A stretch of DNA of 64,000 nt from CAZDWZ01 sp964509425 (GTDB taxonomy: Bacteria; Bdellovibrionota_C; UBA2361; SZUA-149; CAZDWZ01): assembly GCA_964509425.1 (NCBI GenBank), contig CAZDWZ010000006.1, positions 310,001 to 374,000 of the forward strand, read 5' to 3'. The translations under genes and the position numbers were made by a program. Shown one piece after another: positions 11,401-17,056 of this stretch. Numbering within the stretch: the first letter of the stretch is position 1; every line of letters starts with the position of its first letter. Below the pieces are notes generated by a model. The model searched no databases, was not told where the DNA came from, and saw nothing but the letters and a program-made list of their open reading frames with translations.

Positions 11401-12235
11401 TCGGCGCAGGAGTGATCAAAAATGTCGGAGAGCCGGTGCAGTTTGCTGCTGGAGGATCGAGAACCACAACCGAATCCGGAATCGGGTCGGTCAATGTGAC
11501 GGCGGTGATCGACGCGCCGTTTGCGATGTTCGAGATTATCTCAAAATTTCTGATGAACGTCGGTCCCGTGGCATCGCCCGGGTTTCCGGTTGTGGTCTTT
11601 GTGAGGTTGAGCAGTGCCGGAGTTTGGATGAAGCTGTTCTGAGGAGATTGGCAGATGGTATCATTCGGCCCACCGCAAGGGCCCCGCACCCCCGTGGCTG
11701 AGCTACCAAGTGCGAAAATACCGCGCGCGTTTACGGTCATCGGAGTGCCGACCGCAGCAGAAGTTGTCATCGTTGCGGGAACGGTGAGCGTCACCGCCGG
11801 CTGACCGACGGCGAGTGTTCCGACCGGCAGCGTGAAGAAGAGAATTGTTTCGTTTGCACCACGCGCGATGATTTCGTTGGTCACCGGGTTCGTGCAGTTC
11901 CCAGCGGCGCTTGGAAAGCCGCCGCACGCAGAGACGACGACGGGTGCGCTGGGAGGGAGCGTGTAGGCGATCGCACTTTGACAAGCGCCGTTGCACTGCA
12001 GACCCGCAGGGAGCCGCAGTTCGAAGATTGGATAGTAGCCCGTCTCACCCAAAGTGACGCTCGCGTTACTCATGGCGACGTTGAGAGTTGCAGTCTCTCC
12101 AAGAAGTGGTGACGCGTTTCCGCTCACTGTCACCTGCGGAACCGGCGCAGCCTCAGCAGACGCGACGCCGAATACAAACAGCGCGCATAGGAGAGGGAGG
12201 AGTCTGTTCACGCAGACTGGTGTTTCGATCTTCAT
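1..12235 (-). CDS. Giant secreted TSP3-repeat protein (C-terminus off the left edge)
   Basis: Start ATG at 12235, then Lys and Arg residues, a Leu/Ala-rich core and an Ala-x-Ala site (about residues 1-29), so it is a predicted secreted or surface protein. Residues ~30-1225 are Thr/Val/Gly-rich beta-type sequence with several DUF11-like modules, for example one starting TIAKAP near 10.0 kb. From ~8555 down to base 1 it is an Asp-rich TSP3 array of DxDxDGxxD units, a family known to bind calcium. I checked that the frame at base 1 is the frame of the start codon, and that the super-repeat landmarks lie multiples of 3 apart, so this is one open frame of at least 4078 codons. No C-terminal anchor or sorting domain can be seen because the gene is cut. 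The start has only an A/G-rich leader and no clear Shine-Dalgarno. A structural surface protein or adhesin is an inference. Confidence 0.93.
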   Translation of the reverse strand, partial: MKIETPVCVNRLLPLLCALFVFGVASAEAAPVPQVTVSGNASPLLGETATLNVAMSNASVTLGETGYYPIFELRLPAGLQCNGACQSAIAYTLPPSAPVVVSACGGFPSAAGNCTNPVTNEIIARGANETILFFTLPVGTLAVGQPAVTLTVPATMTTSAAVGTPMTVNARGIFALGSSATGVRGPCGGPNDTICQSPQNSFIQTPALLNLTKTTTGNPGDATGPTFIRNFEIISNIANGASITAVTLTDPIPDSVVVLDPPAANCTGSPTFLITPAPTTCAYTHDPNGGASLTATFSNVTGTVSAQDIRVQFRGYVQRFNDNNPLAPLIPPLTGDGSSSTNTATMNYSYLGNPQTPSVASVTVNHRSLTSTKSVSVQDNAPTGTSPGDRLTWTVVSYVSDYFSFDDLQIDDFIQDGQTYVPDSFSARVVEGVFDQSLNPTRTNQGVFGGHLIVSPKDGNGNTHIEFNLTDALLDPLVYNQDGILTGADALSAGVSTRVEFSYQTIIDENYVTVPMGDTVVIDGGDVIANFANIDFRVLSTLNRETLNNVAADVTVQALQVVTKTAAFENGGVLSSPLRIGPPDDLTYRIRLVIPTGDLEELHVRDFLPTPLFNAVDSDANGVANGFTQIAQGDTAPAAGEWRYTSASTITPAVAGVVTNAGTNSLFWDFANLVENGASSQQEIIEILFTIRATSQPMADDLQLVNLLAVDHATSNGSAASTTAAAIATLRTQQPRLTIAKAPNSLVSSNGSVSGDSFINVDAGDEVTFVVFLQNTGSHDAYDVRLTDTLPAGLVAPGGGFVPVVNNGLGITNCNTLSFTETSVGNMFRVSGGIMPAGSQCNVVYRVQVANNVAWNSSIINTAFVDFASVAGGPTFQSLNDTATTTVRGATAAKVYQLGTSSDPITADPLLRANEAVTFRFSATVPEGQANSFILAELDTGTGNPSSDFLKNLAPADITFPATIQNACSNGNPALFNFTGQTDVCFTLDPSLPANQSQISATRYEVRFGTIFNLNTNNAVAETFSVDYRVRQQPNKVFGTYTNRAEASWSGGSNTGTTTFQLGDPHITLTKSSPTTPPATVGTVIRFQVTAANDGTSPAYNIGDIVDTLPPGVGSATLVSATNNGIDVTGVPGFSFSQVLNQVHVTVFDNSGNRQIVHGQQFVVVYEVTVTGTNVPDSIVGPGHPGGVIDGPGCVAGIVNSVDIFSYDSGSADPDTLLNVNAASISFALDTDGDGILNSIEIAPGCGTDSDSDGVRDYLDTDSDDNGVPDSTEYAGGADFDGDGIPNYRDLDDDGDGISDWTEIQNAGGPLGDFDGDGQPDWRDIDSDNDGILDLNEGNTDFDGDLRRNYRDHDSDNDGIPDIIEGGGADANGDGVADTITDTDGDGWSNLFDPNNGGTPLTLPNTDGVGNANYLDRDSDGDGITDLREAGGVDADGNGVVDGAFTDADSDGYSGVYDSNDGGTPLVPPNTDGTGGADYADTDSDDDTISDNVEGQSSPPGFFAPLNLDIDGDGIDNRYDTDQGGLPIVPVNTDLSGLPDYRDTDSDNDTILDSVELTGDPDGDLRPNYRDLDSDGDTLPDAVELLGNPDGDGFPNYLDTDSDGDSILDSVEGLVDSDGDFVSDYLDLDSDNDGIFDNIELNIDTDGDGRPNRLDLDSDNDGIPDTVEAGGTDANGDGRPDTTADTDGDGILNPFDVSNGGTPLTDLDFDGSVPNRLDIDSDNDGIVDIIEAGGTDANGDGRVDGVFTDGDNDGFSSLYDSNDGGTPLTRPNTDGVLGADYLDTDSDNDSISDNVEGRPNTGTLPPLGTDTDGDGLDNRYDLNNGGTPIVPINTDGQTVPDYRDPDSDNDLIPDSVELTGDPDADTIPNYRDTDSDGDGLPDLTEGTADPDGDTIPNYLDTDSDGDGIPDGSEGSTDSDGDGVPDSADLDSDNDGVPDSIEGNTDTDGDGRPNRLDRDSDNDGIPDIIESGGVDTDGDGRGDNLTDTDGDGLLNIFDPSNGGTSLGNIDTDGDTRPNRLDIDSDGDGIVDLIEGGGIDTDGNGRVDGVFIDTDNDGFSSLYDTNDGGTRLLLPNTDGLTGPDYLDTDSDNDTISDNVEGQPNPPGFFAPLGTDTDGDGLDNRYDTDQGGLPIVPVNTDLTGLPDYRDTDSDNDLIPDSVELTGDPDSDGQPNYRDVDSDGDTIPDAIEGTGNPDGDAFPNYLDTDSDGDSIPDSVEGFIDSDGDGVVNAYDPDSDNDGVLDSVEGNIDSDLDGRPNYLDLDSDNDGIPDVVESGGVDANGDGRPDSTLDSDNDGILNLFDPSNGGAPLGNVDTDGDTRPNRIDIDSDNDGIVDLVEAGGVDTDGNGRVDGTFTDTDGDGFSSIFDTNEGGAALQIPNTDGLTGPDYLDTDSDNDTITDNVEGRPNTGTLPPLGVDTDGDGLDDRYDTDQGGTPIVPINTDSVGVPDYRDLDSDNDLILDSVELTGDPDADTIPNYRDTDSDGDGVPDLIEGSGNTDGDVNPDYLDTDSDNDTILDGLEGLGDFDGDGRRNFQDVDSDNDGVLDSVEGSVDSDLDGHPNYLDLDSDNDGIPDTVESGGLDIDGDGRPDTIVDLDADGLLDLFDPTFGNSPLGNLNFDGDSHPNRIDIDSDNDGIVDLIEAGGVDVNGDGLVDTTGDADGDGYAGIYDTNDGGTPLLVPNSDGLTFADYLDVDSDGDTLLDNVEGQPDAPGYIAPDGTDTDGDGLDDAYDTDNGGLPIVPVNTDNVGFPDYRDTDSDNDNILDAVELTGDPDLDGVPNYRDPDSDGDGIPDIIEGTVDSDGDLIPDYLDDDSDNDGNPDGGEYLFDNDGDGVPNYRDRDSDNDGILDNVDGYGDADGDGLANFIDVDSDNDGIPDIVESGGVDANGDGHADFVDDANGNGLVDVFDPAFGGIPLVDIDVDGDFIGNRLDLDSDGDGIVDLIEAGGVDANGNGRVDGAFSDSDHDGLAGIYDTNDGGQALPLPNTDNNVGPDYLSVDSDGDTIWDMFEAQTDLGFIFPLGFDLDFDGLDDAYDPDQGGTPIVPVNTDGVGFPDYRDPDADNDTIPDSVELTGDVDLDGIPNYRDPDSDGDGFPDSVEGTGDPDGDNIPNYLDSDSDGDGIFDFVEGAGDFDGDGKPNYLDIDADNDGLLDVFETTADTDGDGHRNFLDLDSDNDGIPDTVEAGGIDVNGDGMVDIILDVDGDGLVDSYDLNAGGLPLPDADFDGDSVRNRLDIDSDNDGIVDLIEAGGVDANGNGRVDGAFGDSDADGLAGIYDTDDGGAALPLWDSNADLRPDYLDLDSDSDTIPDNVEGQPHGLGYILPDGNDLDLDGLDDAYDTDQGGLPIVPVNTDNVGFPDYRDIDSDNDQIPDSVELTGDPDLDTIPNYRDPDSDGDFIPDVIEGTGDIDGDTIPNYLDLDSDGDGIPDGSENFADMDGDGVVNSQDPDSDNDGVLDLVETGIDTDGDGRPNNLDLDSDNDGIPDVIEAGGVDVNGDGLPDSTTDTDQDGLLDIFDSNNGGGLLPDPDFDGDGFQNRLDLDSDNDGIVDLIEAGGVDADGDGVVDGIFATADADGDGYSGLYDTNDGGIRLLVPNSDFTAGPDYLDTDSDDDTIPDNVEGQPHDIGYIPPAGTDFDSDGLDSAYDPDEGGLPIVPVNTDNVGAADYHDTDSDNDLIPDSVELTSDDDTDTIPNYRDPDSDGDTIPDIIEGLTNTDGLGQPDYLDLDSDEDGILDAVEGLADRDADGIANFRDIDSDNDGVLDSAEQNVDFDGDGIPNFFDLDSDNDGIPDIVEAGGVDANGDGLVDNATDTDHDGLVNLFDSSNGGTLLPDGDLDGDLLRNRIDIDADGDGIVDLIEAGGVDSNGDGLVDAPFDDGDGDGYAGRYDTNDGGVTLVPPNSDGTDGADYVDTDSDGDTIPDNVEGQPHASDFRPPLGLDTDTDGLDDEYDIHNGGSPIVLVNTDSIGAFDYRDTDSDNDSILDSIELTGDPDGDTIPNYRDLDSDGDNILDQIEGNIDSDGDGFPNYLDTDSDNDGIPDDFEETGDFDGDGTPDYIDYDSDNDGILDLDETAADTDGDGVLNYHDRD

Positions 12236-12642
12236 AAATGCTTTTCTTTTTTTCTTCGCATTTCTCAATTCGACTGGGGGAACAGGCAGAGTTCGGACAG
12301 CTGGATTTCGATGGTAGAAATCGGCGAAGTACTTCGAAGAATTGAAAAAATTTTTGTGAAAGGTTCTTGAGGACCGGAAGAGTAATCCGAGAGCAGAGGA
12401 AAAATACGAAAAAATCAGAGGGAAATGCCTGAACAGCTCGACTGCTCGTGCATGGAAGTCGATTAAACGCGTGCTGAGTCACACCTGAGGAGAATCACAG
12501 GTCGAATTGATGATAAAATTTTTGCGAACTACGGTCGAGCGAGCGTCGAGGAATTCACGCCGGTACTTCTCGTAAATATGGTCGCTGTCAGGGCGTAGTC
12601 AAATGGGTAATCCCTGAGCCCCCAAATCCCGCTGGTCTCAAC
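12236..12642. other. Intergenic region upstream of the giant gene
   Basis: About 400 bases between the giant gene and the small frameshifted gene. The part next to the giant gene is A/T-rich (runs of T on the plus strand at 12240-12260) and presumably holds its promoter and leader. I found no convincing -35/-10 pair, hairpin or RNA gene. Confidence 0.4.
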
Positions 12643-13010
12643 TTATAATCCCTCATTCGATCCCGCCGGACAATTCGCGCCATATAACGGCGAGACCACG
12701 CCAAGCTGAGCTTGGATTTCCGGAGTAACAAACGGCCGTCCGCGATTGTCGTAATACGCCCTACACGGACCGCCGCGAAACGAAGAACAGAACCAGAACT
12801 TCCAATTCCCGGATTGCGGCTCCACCACAAACCAACGATCGCGCTGAACATCGGGGAGATACATGATGTTGACTCCAGCCGAGCTTCGGTGCTCTCGATC
12901 ATCATGTCTTTCGACCTGACCTGCCCAAACGCATCCCCGTCACCGATACCAAAGGCCGCCAGAACACCTGCACCAAGGGCAATACGGAGCGTGAACGAAT
13001 TTCGAATCAT
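12643..13010 (-). pseudogene. Small secreted protein, apparently frameshifted
   Basis: ATG at 13010 opens a signal-peptide-like N-terminus (Arg followed by a hydrophobic Leu/Ala/Gly stretch to about residue 27). Near 12870 the protein-like reading moves to another frame. That frame gives 73 residues from an ATG at 12864: Trp/Tyr/Pro-rich, four Cys, a compact domain ending GANCPAGSNEGL. Continuing in the first frame gives low-complexity, shadow-like sequence. A single-base indel between about 12865 and 12890 would join signal peptide and domain. Alternatives are a sequencing error in an intact gene, or a separate 73-residue gene, since a GGAG sits 9 nt before the internal ATG. Family not recognised. 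Confidence 0.55.
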
Positions 13011-13196
13011 AAGCCTGTCCAAAAAATTATGAACTTCTTCCGATATCGTTCTCGCTCTTTCGAAAAAGGCAATATCTTCTCGCTTTTTTGAGACTTCCCA
13101 CCGGTTCGTCATGCCGGAGAACCTCGTATATGTACTGAAAACTCGCGCCGGAGAGAGCGATTTCGTTATTTCTCCCGGCGTGTTAGAGCCCTCTGC

Positions 13197-14319
13197 ATGG
13201 CAACTTCATTTATTGACACCTCAGAACTGAAACAGCGCATCGGACGCCTCCGCCTCCGACTCGAAGCGCTGGGGGGTTATCTTTGACCTCCCAGCAAAAG
13301 AGGCGCGCCTCCAAGAATTAGAAGTCGAAACGTCCCGCCCAGAGTTCTGGAATAATCCCGAGAACGCGCAGAAAGCCTCCAAAGAACAGGCCGACCTTCG
13401 CGGACAAGTGCAGAAAATTTCCAAGCTCCTCCAAGCCGCGGGTGACCTCGACGTGCTGCTCGAGCTTGCGGCGGAAGGCGACGCCGATCTCGCGAAGGAT
13501 CTCGAGAAGGAGATCTCCGTCGTCGAGCGCTCAATTCGAGACTTCGAACTCGAGCGTATGCTTTCCGGGCCGCATGACAGCTATAATGCCATCATCGAAA
13601 TCAACGCCGGCGCAGGCGGAACCGAGGCCCAAGACTGGGGCGACATGCTCCTTCGCATGTATCTTCGCTGGGCTGAGAAACGCGGGTTCCGAACCGAGAT
13701 AGCTGACATCCACCCCGGAGAAGAAGCGGGAATCAAAAGTGCGACCGTGTTTATCGAGGGGGGAAGCGCTTTTGGTTTTCTCCGCTCGGAACGGGGAGTC
13801 CACCGGCTCGTGAGAATTTCGCCTTTTGACTCAAATGCGAGGCGGCACACGTCATTTGCTTCGGTACAAGTCATGCCCGACATCGATCAAAGCATCGAGG
13901 TCGAAGTGCGAGATGAGGATCTTCGAGTCGATACGTATCGTGCCGGTGGCGCGGGGGGTCAGCACATCAACAAAACAGACTCCGCGGTCCGCCTCACTCA
14001 CCTCCCGACCGGGCTCGTTGTCGCGTGCCAGAACGAGCGCTCGCAGCATAAGAATAAAGCAACCGCGATGAAGCTCTTGAAGGCCAAGCTTTATGAGCTC
14101 GAAGTCAAGAAGAAACAGGATGAGCTCGACCAAATCGCCGGAGAGCGCCGGAAGATCGATTTCGGTAGTCAAATTCGCTCATATGTTATGCAGCCTTACC
14201 AGCTGGTGAAAGATCTGCGAACGGATTTTGAATCCGGTAACGTCCAAGCAGTAATGGACGGAGATCTCGATCCGTTCATCGAGGCGTATCTGATGTCCGA
14301 TGATGTGAACGAGGGTTAA
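13197..14319 (+). CDS. prfB: Peptide chain release factor 2 (programmed +1 frameshift)
   Basis: RF2 recognises UGA and UAA stops and triggers peptide release on the ribosome. The first 29 codons from ATG 13197 end at CTT followed by an in-frame TGA at 13284-13286. Reading shifts +1 into GAC and stays open to 14319, giving about 373 residues (the E. coli protein has 365). Just upstream is the G-rich stimulator (six G at 13271-13276, then TTAT and CTTTGAC), the classic autoregulatory site, here with one extra base between the G run and the slippery codon. The UGA-selecting tripeptide SPF is at about residues 208-210 and the catalytic GGQ at about 253-255, close to their E. coli positions. The next gene starts 12 nt after the stop, suggesting co-transcription. 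Confidence 0.97.
13271..13287 (+). promoter_or_regulatory. prfB: prfB +1 frameshift site
   Basis: A GGGGGG run pairs with 16S rRNA as an internal Shine-Dalgarno, followed by TTAT, CTT (codon 29) and TGA (codon 30) then C. Low RF2 lets the ribosome slip from CUU to UUU and read GAC. This is an established autoregulatory mechanism; the match here is direct. Confidence 0.93.
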
Positions 14320-14331
14320 AGAGGAAGAGAT

Positions 14332-15714
14332 ATGAGCACAGTAAAAGTAACGGTTCTTGGTGCGGCTCAGACGGTCACTGGATCGAAGTACTTGGTCGAG
14401 ACTTCGCAGGCAAAAGTTCTCGTCGACTGCGGCCTGTTTCAGGGAAAAAAAGAGCTGCGGGTGAGAAACTGGGAAATGCCCACCTTTCAGGTGCCTGAGA
14501 TAACTGCGATCGTTCTCACGCATGCGCATATCGATCACATCGGATATCTCCCCCGCCTAATCAAGTTCGGGTACAACGGACCGATCTACTGCACTCCAGC
14601 CACAGCGCAGTTCGTGAATCTTTTGCTGATGGACTCCGCCTTTCTTCAGGAAGAAGAAGCTCGGCACGCAAACAAACACGCCACGTCGCGTCACAAACCG
14701 GCGCTCCCGCTTTATACGCAAGAGGACGCGAAAGCCACGCTGCAGCTAATTCGCCCGATTGCCCGGAACAAAGTTACGGAAATCGCTCCAGGCTGCAAAG
14801 TGTTCTTCACCTGCGCCGGACATATTCTCGGCGCAACTTCGCTTTCACTCGAAGCTGATGGGAAGCGGATCACGTTTTCTGGAGATATCGGCCGTTACGA
14901 CGCTCCGATACTCCCCGATCCGCAGCCCCACGATATCGGCGAGCTCCTCTTCTGCGAATCGACGTATGGCGACCGGGTTCATGACACTGAACACACCGAG
15001 CAACGCCTCACGGCTGTTGTTCAGGACGTCGTCACTCGCGGCGGCCCGCTCATTATTCCCGCGTTCGCCTTGGGCCGCACACAGACGCTGCTCTACTATT
15101 TTGCGAAGCTCGAAAGGGAAGGAAAAATTCCGAGCCTCCCGTTGTATGTCGACAGTCCGATGGCGATCGACTCAACGAAAATCTACCGTGACTTTCACCA
15201 TGACTACGACGACGAGGCGGTCGCCCTGATGAAGGCCGGGAAGTCGCCGCTTTTGACGCAGAAAACAAATTTCTGCCAGTCATCTCAGGATTCAAAACGT
15301 CTGAATACTTTGAAGGGTCCGCGAATCATCATTTCGGCGAGCGGCATGGTCACGGGGGGACGGATCATGCACCATCTCATTCATTGGCTTCCGGACGAAA
15401 GAAGCACCGTCCTCTTCGTCGGCTACCAGGCCGAAGAGACGAGAGGCCGAACAATCCTCTCCGGCGCTCCGACAGTCAAAATATTTGGAAAAGAGATTCC
15501 TATCCGCGCAAACGTCGAAGAAATCTCCGGGCTTTCAGCCCACGGAGACAGACTCGAACTCCTCCGATGGCTGAAAAGCTCAAACGGCACTCCGCGGGTC
15601 GTTCGCATCACCCACGGAGAACCAGCTGCAGCAACATTTTTCGCAGGAGAGATCGAGAAGGAGCTTGGATGGAAAGCCGCTCCAGCTCAAATGTTCGAAG
15701 AGATCGAAGTATAA
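14332..15714 (+). CDS. MBL-fold / beta-CASP RNA-processing nuclease
   Basis: 460 residues. The metallo-beta-lactamase zinc motif THAHIDH is at 63-69, with a later SGDIG motif and a His in AGHILGA. The middle has the beta-CASP features PAFALGRTQ and SASGMVTGGR, and the C-terminus the usual 'RNA specificity' segment (GLSAHGD). This is the YSH1/CPSF-like bacterial family, cytoplasmic, thought to act on RNA; the substrate cannot be read from sequence. It has a good ribosome-binding site (GAGGAAGAG) and starts 12 nt after prfB. Its 3' end is followed at once by a CTCTGTG palindrome. Confidence 0.92.
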   Translation: MSTVKVTVLGAAQTVTGSKYLVETSQAKVLVDCGLFQGKKELRVRNWEMPTFQVPEITAIVLTHAHIDHIGYLPRLIKFGYNGPIYCTPATAQFVNLLLMDSAFLQEEEARHANKHATSRHKPALPLYTQEDAKATLQLIRPIARNKVTEIAPGCKVFFTCAGHILGATSLSLEADGKRITFSGDIGRYDAPILPDPQPHDIGELLFCESTYGDRVHDTEHTEQRLTAVVQDVVTRGGPLIIPAFALGRTQTLLYYFAKLEREGKIPSLPLYVDSPMAIDSTKIYRDFHHDYDDEAVALMKAGKSPLLTQKTNFCQSSQDSKRLNTLKGPRIIISASGMVTGGRIMHHLIHWLPDERSTVLFVGYQAEETRGRTILSGAPTVKIFGKEIPIRANVEEISGLSAHGDRLELLRWLKSSNGTPRVVRITHGEPAAATFFAGEIEKELGWKAAPAQMFEEIEV

Positions 15715-15727
15715 GCTTTCCTTCATA

Positions 15728-15796
15728 CTCTGTGCCTCTGTGTCTCTGTGGTTTGTTTCTATTGTTATTGAACCACAGAGACGCAGAGGCACAGAG
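15728..15796. repeat. CTCTGTG palindrome copy 1
   Basis: The left arm is CTCTGTG-rich (CTCTGTGTCTCTGTGGTT type), then an AT-rich loop, then AACCACAGAGACGCAGAG. It lies between the MBL nuclease stop and the aroC start and could fold into a long stem in RNA of either strand. Confidence 0.85.
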
Positions 15797-15825
15797 CGAA
15801 GAAGTGAGTGTGTGAGGAGAGAACT

Positions 15826-16941
15826 GTGTTTTCCAGGAATTCGTTCGGAACTTTATTTCGAATAACCACCTTCGGCGAAAGCCATGGTGTCGCGCTCGGA
15901 GTCGTCATCGACGGCTGCCCCGCGGGACTTCCGCTCGATCTTGACGGCATTCGACGGGAGCTGGATCGGAGACGGCCAGGTCAATCGACGCTCGTCAGCC
16001 CGCGTCGGGAGAAAGACGAATTCGAGATTATCAGCGGAATTTTCGAGGGGAAAACCACCGGGATGCCGATCACTGTCGTCGTCAGAAACGAAGACGTGAA
16101 GTCCAAAGACTACGGGAACATCAAAGATCTCTTTCGCCCCGGTCATGCAGATTTTACCTATCTCGCGAAATACGGATTCCGTGATTATCGAGGCGGTGGA
16201 CGTTCATCGGCGCGGGAAACCATTGGACGCGTTATCGGCGGAGCTGTCGCGAAGCAGCTTCTCGGCGGGATTGGTGTAAAAGTATTCGGTGGCATCACGC
16301 AGGTCGGCAAGGTCGAGGCGAAGCGCTACGACTGGGGCGCGGTCGAACAAAATGAAGTTCGCTCAGTTGATCCTGATCTCGCTCCGAAGATGATCGAAGA
16401 AATCGAGACGGCGCGAAAGGACCGAGATTCAGTCGGTGCGATCGTTGAAGTACGGGCCGAAGGCATTCCACCCGGATTGGGCGACCCGGTGTTCGAGAAG
16501 CTCGACGCCTCGATTGCCGGAGCTATGATGTCTATCCCGGCAGTGAAAGGAATCGAAATCGGCGCTGGGTTCAAAGCCTCCGCGAAACGCGGAAGTGAGA
16601 TGAACGATGAGTTTTTTCCAGACGGCTTCAGCACAAATAACCATGGGGGAATTCTCGGCGGCATCAGCTCGGGCGCTCCGATCGTAGTCCGAATTGCAAT
16701 TAAGCCGACTTCCTCGCTTCCGAAGGTGCAACAGACGATAGACACCGGTTATCAACCGCAACCCATCGTCACCAAGGGCCGTCATGATCCCTGCGTGGGC
16801 ATCCGCGCGGTGCCGATTGCCGAAGCCATGCTCGCCCTCGTCCTCGCAGACGCGTGGATGCTGCAGCTCGCAGCGAAATCAGCTCAATCCTCATTTGCCG
16901 AATTCCCCGAGGTTCGCTACGGAATGAAGCCGGGCGAATAG
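15826..16941 (+). CDS. aroC: Chorismate synthase
   Basis: Last step of the shikimate pathway: converts 5-enolpyruvylshikimate-3-phosphate to chorismate with reduced FMN. I choose GTG 15826 because GAGGAG lies just upstream and the product then begins FSRNSFGTLFR, the family-typical start. An upstream in-frame GTG at 15808 is less likely. About 371 residues. Family signatures: GESHG near the start, RRPGQ, RGGGRSSARET, and GRHDPC followed by VPIAEAM near the C-terminus. It is flanked by CTCTGTG palindromes on both sides. Confidence 0.97.
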   Translation: MFSRNSFGTLFRITTFGESHGVALGVVIDGCPAGLPLDLDGIRRELDRRRPGQSTLVSPRREKDEFEIISGIFEGKTTGMPITVVVRNEDVKSKDYGNIKDLFRPGHADFTYLAKYGFRDYRGGGRSSARETIGRVIGGAVAKQLLGGIGVKVFGGITQVGKVEAKRYDWGAVEQNEVRSVDPDLAPKMIEEIETARKDRDSVGAIVEVRAEGIPPGLGDPVFEKLDASIAGAMMSIPAVKGIEIGAGFKASAKRGSEMNDEFFPDGFSTNNHGGILGGISSGAPIVVRIAIKPTSSLPKVQQTIDTGYQPQPIVTKGRHDPCVGIRAVPIAEAMLALVLADAWMLQLAAKSAQSSFAEFPEVRYGMKPGE

Positions 16942-16946
16942 ATCCT

Positions 16947-17017
16947 CTCTGTGTCTCTGTGCCTCTGTGGTTCAAATTAGATAGAATTCCTAACCACAGA
17001 GACACAGCGGCACAGAG
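16947..17017. repeat. CTCTGTG palindrome copy 2
   Basis: CTCTGTGCCTCTGTGGTT arm, AT-rich loop, then AACCACAGAGACACAGCG arm, six bases after the aroC stop and upstream of mpl. Same orientation and design as copy 1. Confidence 0.85.
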
Positions 17018-17056
17018 GAGTGCGCGGCGAAGAGTTGATAAAACGAGAGAGGACGT

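Noticed and set aside
13277..13534. Minus-strand Arg-rich frame within prfB
   Set aside because: Antisense to prfB; no start signal.
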